Of a DNA stretch of 64,000 nucleotides, positions 58,815 through 64,000 are shown piece by piece; the stretch's first letter is position 1, and the number at the start of each line of letters is the position of its first letter. The position numbers were made by a program, and so were the translations under genes. Source of the stretch: an uncultured Opitutia bacterium (GTDB taxonomy: Bacteria; Verrucomicrobiota; Verrucomicrobiia; Opitutales; Opitutaceae). The stretch lies in contig CAIPAH010000024.1 of the NCBI GenBank assembly GCA_903862955.1, positions 310,001 through 374,000 of the forward strand. Direction: 5' to 3'. Under the pieces are notes generated by a model. That model ran no database searches. It worked only from the letters and a program-made list of their open reading frames with translations, and was not told the DNA's origin.

Positions 58815-59075
58815 GAGATATTTAGCCTAAAGCCAGGAAACCAGGAACCAGGCGGATCGCGGAAGGGCGAAAGCGCGGAAACGGCAGCCGCCTGGGAGTT
58901 GGCCACCATCGGTGACCACACCCAGGAGGTGGCTCGAAATTTCGCGTTTTCGCCCTTTCGTGCTTCCGCGATCCGGTTTGGGCGTTCGTTCCTGGTTTCC
59001 TGGCTTCCGGCTAAAAAAAGATTTCCCCCTTTCGCTCTTCCGCGCCTCCGCGATGCGGTCTTGCGCGTCCCGGCC
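58815..59075. repeat. long AGCCGGAAGCCAGGAA-family palindrome, compound copy
   Basis: Fills the 368 bases between the divergent GT39-type gene and mtnA. Outer arms TTTAGCCTAAAGCCAGGAAA and its complement near 59000, middle arms GATCGCGGAAGGGCGAAAGC, and an inner CCTGGGAGTTGGCCACCATC segment are all mirrored. A partial extra arm runs to about 59075. No gene is seen in this gap. Confidence 0.82.
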
Positions 59076-59115
59076 CGCTCCGGCTTAACCGGCCCATGCG
59101 CCCCGCGCTGCCCGC

Positions 59116-60213
59116 ATGAACGTCTCTGGCCGACCTTTCCGCACCATCTGGCCTTCCGCCGACGGCGCTGCGATTGAGATCATTGACCAGACCCGCCTGC
59201 CGCACGCGTTCGTCATCGCCCGCCTCGCCACGCTCAACGACGCCGCCGAGGCGATCCGCGCGATGCTCGTGCGGGGCGCCCCGCTCATCGGCGCCACGGC
59301 GGCGTGGGGCCTCTGGCTCGCGCTCCGCGCCGATGCGTCCAATGCCGCCCTCGACCACGCGCACGCCACCCTGCTCGCCACGCGTCCCACGGCCGTCAAC
59401 CTGCGCTGGGCCCTTGATCGCGTTCGCGCCGAACTCGTGGCACTCGCTCCGGCCGCCCGCGCGGATGCCGCGCGGCGTATGGCCATGGAAATCTGCGACG
59501 AGGACGTCGCGCTTAACCGCGGCCTGGCCGCCGCCGGGCTTCCGCTTATCCAAGCCATCGCGGCCCGAAAAAAATCCGGCGAGCGCGTCAACGTCCTCAC
59601 GCATTGCAACGCCGGCTGGCTCGCCACCGTCGACGTGGGCACCGCCACCGCGCCGCTCTACGCCGCTCACGCCGCCGGCATTCCGCTCCATGTCTGGGTC
59701 GATGAAACGCGCCCGCGCAACCAGGGCGCCAGCCTCACGGCGTGGGAGCTGCTGAACCAGGGCGTGTCGCACACCGTGATCGTCGACAACGCCGGCGGAC
59801 ACCTCATGCAGCACGACCAGGTTGACCTCGTCATCGTCGGCACCGACCGCACCGCCGCGAACGGCGACGTGTGCAACAAGATCGGCACCTACCTGAAAGC
59901 GCTCGCCGCGCACGACAACGGCGTGCCGTTCTACGTCGCCGTGCCCTCACCGAGCATCGATTGGTCGCTGCAGGACGGCCGGAAAATTCCCATCGAGGAA
60001 AGGTCAGCCGCGGAAGTCTCCCATCTCACGGGCCGCCGCTCCGACGGCACCGTAACGACCGTCGCGCTCACGCCCGAAGGCAGCCCGGTCGCAAACCCCG
60101 CCTTCGACGTCACCCCCGCCCGCTTGGTCACCGGCCTGATCACCGAACGAGGCGTGACCGAGGCCTCAGCCGCCGGTCTGCGCCGTTTATTTCCCGAGCA
60201 CCGAGTTGGTTAG
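59116..60213 (+). CDS. mtnA: methylthioribose-1-phosphate isomerase
   Basis: A 365-residue enzyme of the methionine salvage pathway, converting methylthioribose 1-phosphate to methylthioribulose 1-phosphate. 'AMLVRGAPLIGATAAWGLWL' is the N-terminal signature. The catalytic Cys is in 'VLTHCNAGWLATVDVGTATA' and the catalytic Asp in 'LVIVGTDRTAANGDVCNKIG'. 'ETRPRNQGASLTAWELLNQG' is also conserved. It is homologous to eIF2B subunits, but the active-site residues mark it as MtnA. No other mtn gene is nearby. Confidence 0.95.
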   Translation: MNVSGRPFRTIWPSADGAAIEIIDQTRLPHAFVIARLATLNDAAEAIRAMLVRGAPLIGATAAWGLWLALRADASNAALDHAHATLLATRPTAVNLRWALDRVRAELVALAPAARADAARRMAMEICDEDVALNRGLAAAGLPLIQAIAARKKSGERVNVLTHCNAGWLATVDVGTATAPLYAAHAAGIPLHVWVDETRPRNQGASLTAWELLNQGVSHTVIVDNAGGHLMQHDQVDLVIVGTDRTAANGDVCNKIGTYLKALAAHDNGVPFYVAVPSPSIDWSLQDGRKIPIEERSAAEVSHLTGRRSDGTVTTVALTPEGSPVANPAFDVTPARLVTGLITERGVTEASAAGLRRLFPEHRVG

Positions 60214-60347
60214 GCCACGCCAAGATGGGCATGCGCTGTTGGTCGGGTGCCTTCCCTGCGTCGCCAATGCACCGCTTCGCCGGATACTGCATCCAAACTG
60301 CGTTTCGCGTCTTGCGCCCGGCAGCGCGCGGTCCCAATCATTTTCCC

Positions 60348-61040
60348 ATGAGATCCGCGCCCGCGATCTTGGCTGTTGCGCTCTGCGCTTGGGGCGCAGC
60401 TGTAGCATCCGCGCAGGTCGTGACGACGAATCTCCTCACGAATCCCGGTGCGGAATCCGGGAACCTCTCCGGCTGGACCGTGATCAGCGGCAACCCGATG
60501 GTGGACTCCGGAACGTTCAACCCGGGCATCAATCCTTTCAACGGCACCTTCGATTTCACCGGAGGCAGCGCCAATCCGCTGGGCCAGGTCAGCCAGACCA
60601 TCGACTTGATCGCCACGGGCCAGGTGACCGCGCTGGATCTCGACGCGGGGACGACCACCGCCAACGTCAGTTTCTGGGAGCAGGGCCTCAACCAGGGCTC
60701 CCCGAGCGACAATGCCGCCATCAAGATCACTTTCCTCGACTTCGCAGGCTCGTTCATCAGCAGCCAAAACACGGCTACGGTGGATTCGCATTTGGGGAGT
60801 TGGACCAGCGGAGGCCTGAATTCCATCGCCGTCCCCGTCGGCACGCGCTACATCACTTACACGATGCTCTTCCAGCGCAACGCCGGGTCCGACAACGATT
60901 CCTACATCGACGACAACCTGCTCACGTTGACCATCGCCGTGCCCGAACCGGCTGCCTATGCGCTGCTTCTGGGAGGGTTGCCGCTACTGGGGCTGGGTTT
61001 GCGCCGGCGGCTCAATCGCCGGCCGGCCGGCCGAGGTTGA
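60348..61040 (+). CDS. PEP-CTERM sorted exported protein
   Basis: A 230-residue exported protein. The signal peptide ends near 'WGAAVASAQVV'. The middle is a beta-rich domain ('NPGAESGNLSGWTVISGNPM', then carbohydrate-binding-like strands). The C-terminus is a PEP-CTERM tag: 'AVPEPAAYALLLGGLPLLGL' followed by basic 'GLRRRLNRR', recognised by an exosortase. Such proteins are linked to exopolysaccharide production. ATG 60348 is used; upstream codons belong to the mtnA shadow. Confidence 0.85.
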   Translation: MRSAPAILAVALCAWGAAVASAQVVTTNLLTNPGAESGNLSGWTVISGNPMVDSGTFNPGINPFNGTFDFTGGSANPLGQVSQTIDLIATGQVTALDLDAGTTTANVSFWEQGLNQGSPSDNAAIKITFLDFAGSFISSQNTATVDSHLGSWTSGGLNSIAVPVGTRYITYTMLFQRNAGSDNDSYIDDNLLTLTIAVPEPAAYALLLGGLPLLGLGLRRRLNRRPAGRG

Positions 61041-61104
61041 AATTTCAGCGACATAACGGCGCAAAACGGCCGTTTATGACAAATTACGCCTAGAAAAGAC
61101 TCGA

Positions 61105-61297
61105 CGGCACGCTCAGTGCTGGCACGGTCTTCTCCGCATCAGGAACGAATCGGCCCTCCACAAGCCGGTTCTGCCAACCGGGCCGGGAGCGGCCACGGTG
61201 GATCGAGGGAGACCTCGGATGTGCGGAACCCGCAAGGGCTCCGAACCAAAAGCGCTCCCGAAGACGAAGCCGATCTGATGCCTCAGATCGGTTTTTT
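61105..61297 (+). ncRNA. candidate structured small RNA of unknown family
   Basis: A gene-free stretch ending in a strong terminator, with several perfect local hairpins: GCAC-GCTCA-GTGC, CCGGTT-CTGCC-AACCGG, CGAGG-GAGA-CCTCG (GNRA-type loop) and CGGA-x-CCC-GCAA-GGG-x-TCCG. A longer pairing (GTCTTC with GAAGAC, then CCGC with GCGG) could close them into one long rod. A 6S-like RNA is possible, but I could not match the family's conserved core. The exact 5' end is unknown. Confidence 0.45.
61270..61297 (+). terminator. intrinsic terminator of the candidate RNA
   Basis: Perfect 9-base arms CCGATCTGA and TCAGATCGG with a TGCC loop, followed by TTTTTT. It ends the upstream RNA or transcript 50 bases before the next small gene. 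Confidence 0.9.
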
Positions 61298-61347
61298 GTT
61301 TTCACCCCCTGATGCGCGAACCTGCCAACCACAGATCCTCACGCATC

Positions 61348-61602
61348 ATGTCCAACCTAACCAAGCTCCCCGGAATCCGCGTCGACGCGGAAAATCCCAA
61401 CCATCACTTGTGGGACAACCACGGCACGTGGTTTCTGCACTACACCGTGCATCCCACCGCCTTCACCAAGGAGCGCATCCGCCGCTCCCTCGGCACGAAG
61501 GACGTCAAGATCGCCCGCGAGCGCCGCGACACCTTCTTCGCCCACCTCGCGTCGGAGGCCGCCAAGGCCGTCACCCCGGTCCGCAAGGAAGCCGCCGCCT
61601 GA
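61348..61602 (+). CDS. small protein resembling an integrase arm-binding domain
   Basis: An 84-residue protein. 'GIRVDAENPNHHLWDNHGTW', 'FLHYTVHPTAFTKERIRRSL' and 'GTKDVKIARERRDTFFAHLA' have the strand-strand-helix pattern and the R-x-R-R-S-L-G-T-K-D signature of the N-terminal arm domain of tyrosine recombinases. The catalytic domain is absent and no remnant of it follows. It may be a free-standing DNA-binding protein or the remains of an integrase. The start is ATG 61348; ATG 61312 is possible. The 150 bases after it show nothing I can name. Confidence 0.65.
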   Translation: MSNLTKLPGIRVDAENPNHHLWDNHGTWFLHYTVHPTAFTKERIRRSLGTKDVKIARERRDTFFAHLASEAAKAVTPVRKEAAA

Positions 61603-61754
61603 TTTGGTTCCGCGGTGGGCGTCGGTTTCCACGCCGACGCCTTCCTCTGCCATTTCCGTCCGTTCCGGCCGGGACTTGTCGCCGATATGGAAATCGGCGA
61701 CCACCAGCTAACGGCCGAATGTCCACTCGCTCACGCCCGTAGCTAAAGCCTGAT

Positions 61755-63227
61755 TCAACCCGTCACCACCGACGGCAGCAGCGCGGCGTCCTGCATGCCG
61801 TGGATGATCTTCTTGTCCGGCGGGCAGAACGTCGCGAGCGCGCCGGATAATTTCACTTTGCCGCCGGTGACGAAATAATACGGGCACAGCCGCAGCCGGC
61901 CATCGACGTCGTGCGCGGCGTGCGGCGCCTCGCGGCCGTAGACGCGATGCCGAACCCGGCGGGGTTTCTTGTAAACCTGGAGCACGTGAAGGTTCGTCGG
62001 TGCCAGCTCGACCGCGTGGTTGATGCCTTCCTGCCATTCCTCGCGCGAACAATCGCTGCCGAGGATGACGCTCCGCGCGCCCCAAGCCGTCTCGTGGTAG
62101 CCGGAAATCTTGAGGATGAGCTCGCGTTCCTTCTGTGTCGCGCCGGCCAGTTCACGCCAGTCGCTCAGCGAGCGCCCTCCGGCCGATGGGCCGTCGAGGA
62201 TCGCCCCCGGCGGCAGCGGCGCCGGGTCCATCACCCACGATGGCGGGATCAGCGCGCGCAGGAGCTTGAGCGCGCGGCCCGACAGGGCTTCGGCCCAGAA
62301 TTCCTGCAGCAGGTGATGATGAAACAGCGCAAGCGTGAGTTTCTCCTCCTGGAACGGCCGCATCGGCGGCGTGATCGCCACCTCGCCCGCCGACCACGCC
62401 TCGAAGATGAACTTCGCGGTGCGGATGTTTGCCAGATCGAAGAGCTCAAAAAAACGGTAGATGATGTCGATCTTCTCCGGGTTGCCGTCCGCATCGAAGC
62501 AGAGCTGCGAACCAAGTGGGAAGATGTCCTCCGGCCGCATGCAGAACACGCGCTTGCCCTGCAGCTGGAACTGCGCCGCGAGCCACTGCATCTCGGGCCG
62601 GTAGGTCGCCGCCTCGTCGCTCACCACCAGCGCGATGAACGGATTCCGCGCATCCGGCCGCAGTGCCGCCAAGGCGGCATAGAAATTCGTGATCATCGCG
62701 TCGTTTTCACCCAGGATGGCTCCACCGGAGTCGCGAGCTGCGCCATGCGCACCCGCCGAGCCATCCTTGCCCTCCGAAGCCCGCAGAGCGCCGGAGGCCC
62801 CCGCATACAGCCGGTTCAGAAACGCTGTCAGCCCGATGCCGCCGGGCACGGAATCCAATTCGGTCAACGCCCACCCGTCGTCCGTCAGCAGCAGGTCGGG
62901 CCGCAGCACCGCCGGAAACGCGCCGCGGTTCTTCGGATCCCGCGCGTGGGCGATGAGCTCGGCGGGTTTGCCGCGGTCGAGATAATCCGCCACCCAGGGC
63001 GCGAGCAGCGGCTTGTTGCGGAGCAGGTTTTTGCCCGCGGCAGACCGAAGATAGAGCGTTTCCAGCGCCTGGTGAAACTCCAAGCAGGCTCCGCCGATCG
63101 CCTCGAGCTGCGCCAGTTGGTCCTTCGACACTGGCCAGGCCGTGGGCGAAAGTTGCCACGTCTTGTCCTCAAACAACGACTGTCCGCTCAGCGCGGCGCG
63201 AATCTGGTCGTGTGGCAGGTCGGACAT
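61755..63227 (-). CDS. ATP-grasp-like hypothetical protein
   Basis: A 490-residue protein I cannot name. 'AVLRPDLLLTDDGWALTELD' and 'SVPGGIGLTAFLNRLYAG' resemble the metal-binding end of ATP-grasp ligases, as in glutathionylspermidine-synthase-like proteins, with the order of domains perhaps circularly permuted. The C-terminal 'YKKPRRVRHRVYGREAPHAA' region is basic. Residues about 142-171 ('SGALRASEGKDGSAGAHGAA') are low-complexity and coded by a repeat-like insertion (62714-62800). No neighbours suggest a pathway. Confidence 0.6.
   Translation of the reverse strand: MSDLPHDQIRAALSGQSLFEDKTWQLSPTAWPVSKDQLAQLEAIGGACLEFHQALETLYLRSAAGKNLLRNKPLLAPWVADYLDRGKPAELIAHARDPKNRGAFPAVLRPDLLLTDDGWALTELDSVPGGIGLTAFLNRLYAGASGALRASEGKDGSAGAHGAARDSGGAILGENDAMITNFYAALAALRPDARNPFIALVVSDEAATYRPEMQWLAAQFQLQGKRVFCMRPEDIFPLGSQLCFDADGNPEKIDIIYRFFELFDLANIRTAKFIFEAWSAGEVAITPPMRPFQEEKLTLALFHHHLLQEFWAEALSGRALKLLRALIPPSWVMDPAPLPPGAILDGPSAGGRSLSDWRELAGATQKERELILKISGYHETAWGARSVILGSDCSREEWQEGINHAVELAPTNLHVLQVYKKPRRVRHRVYGREAPHAAHDVDGRLRLCPYYFVTGGKVKLSGALATFCPPDKKIIHGMQDAALLPSVVTG
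62714..62800. repeat. translated repeat-like insertion in the ATP-grasp-like gene
   Basis: It contains TGCCCTCCGAAGCC (62768-62781), identical to 14 bases of the repeat at 26733, with flanking GCC/GGC arms. It is in frame and codes a Gly/Ala/Ser-rich insert. Confidence 0.6.
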
Positions 63228-63237
63228 GGGGAGAAAT

Positions 63238-63345
63238 GATGAAATGACTAATGACTAATGTCTAATGACCAATGATGAAACCCTCACGTCCAATGGTCGG
63301 ATTCCGTCCCATTTGTCATTAGGCATTGGACATTGGTCATTACGC
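63238..63345. repeat. TAATGACTAATGTCTAATGAC-type inverted repeat
   Basis: The left arm GACTAATGACTAATGTCTAA, then TGACCAATG, is mirrored by CATTAGGCATTGGACATTGG and TCATTAC. It fills the gap between prfB and the ATP-grasp-like gene. It is AT-rich compared with its surroundings and has internal tandem TAATGnC units. Confidence 0.8.
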
Positions 63346-63357
63346 GGCTCCGCCGCG

Positions 63358-64000
<643 letters not shown>

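Noticed and set aside
61105-61297. tmRNA or RNase P RNA
   Set aside because: It is too short for either, lacks a tRNA-like CCA end and tag frame, and lacks the conserved RNase P core.
63238-63345. Possible CRISPR-like array of TAATGnC units
   Set aside because: Units are only about 7-8 bases with no spacers, and the whole is one inverted repeat, not a direct-repeat array.

Overview
The window is high-GC bacterial chromosome and most likely comes from a member of the Verrucomicrobiota, probably the class Opitutae. This is an inference from gene content: a PEP-CTERM protein, RNase HII and HIII side by side, a fused two-subunit E1 oxo-acid dehydrogenase, weak Shine-Dalgarno use, and many dispersed palindromic repeats. 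No rRNA or tRNA genes were recognised. One RNA gene, the signal recognition particle RNA, is clear. A second structured RNA is a candidate.

Layout. 0-10.7 kb: a TonB-C protein, a PAS histidine kinase joined to a heparinase-type polysaccharide lyase, a degenerate phosphatase, a methyltransferase, rnhB, rnhC, and divergent mutY with an esterase. 10.7-15.4 kb, minus strand: a peptide-export island. It has a C39-peptidase ABC exporter, an HlyD-like adaptor, two small double-glycine-leader peptides and a small membrane protein. 15.4-19 kb: dnaX with an A10 slippery run, the SRP RNA, and an ECF sigma/membrane protein/periplasmic sensor operon. 19-24.3 kb: leuA, rlmN, secreted proteins and a small tyrosine phosphatase. 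24.3-27 kb: an XRE/ImmA-like pair in an AT-rich pocket, an SRPBCC protein and a SUI1 factor. 27-33 kb: the 2-oxoglutarate dehydrogenase operon sucA-sucB-lpdA. 33-38.9 kb: a DMT transporter, a dioxygenase/AraC divergent pair, two paralogous lipoproteins around a HAD phosphatase, rpiB and a GNAT. 39-42.3 kb: a MarR-controlled, mhq-like electrophile-response cluster. 42.4-47.4 kb: a divergent pair of unusual large proteins, one receiver plus coiled coil and one with a transmembrane segment, PEGA-like repeats and TonB-C. 47.5-53.8 kb: fused E1, kdsC, lptC, lptA, lptB, hprK and rph. 54-57 kb: sucC, a VOC gene and sucD. 57-64 kb: a GT39-type membrane protein, mtnA, a PEP-CTERM protein, the candidate RNA, a short integrase-arm-like protein, an ATP-grasp-like protein and the C-terminal part of prfB.

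Two themes stand out. First, a compact peptide-secretion system encodes its own small substrates. Second, at least eight families of short palindromic repeats are scattered through the window. Several lie inside reading frames without breaking them. One family encodes the same short peptide (SKIENRxSK) in the E2 linker, inside the dihydrolipoyl dehydrogenase and at the KdsC N-terminus. dnaX also appears to make two products by slippage, with the arrangement reversed from E. coli: frame zero gives the short gamma form and the shifted frame gives tau.
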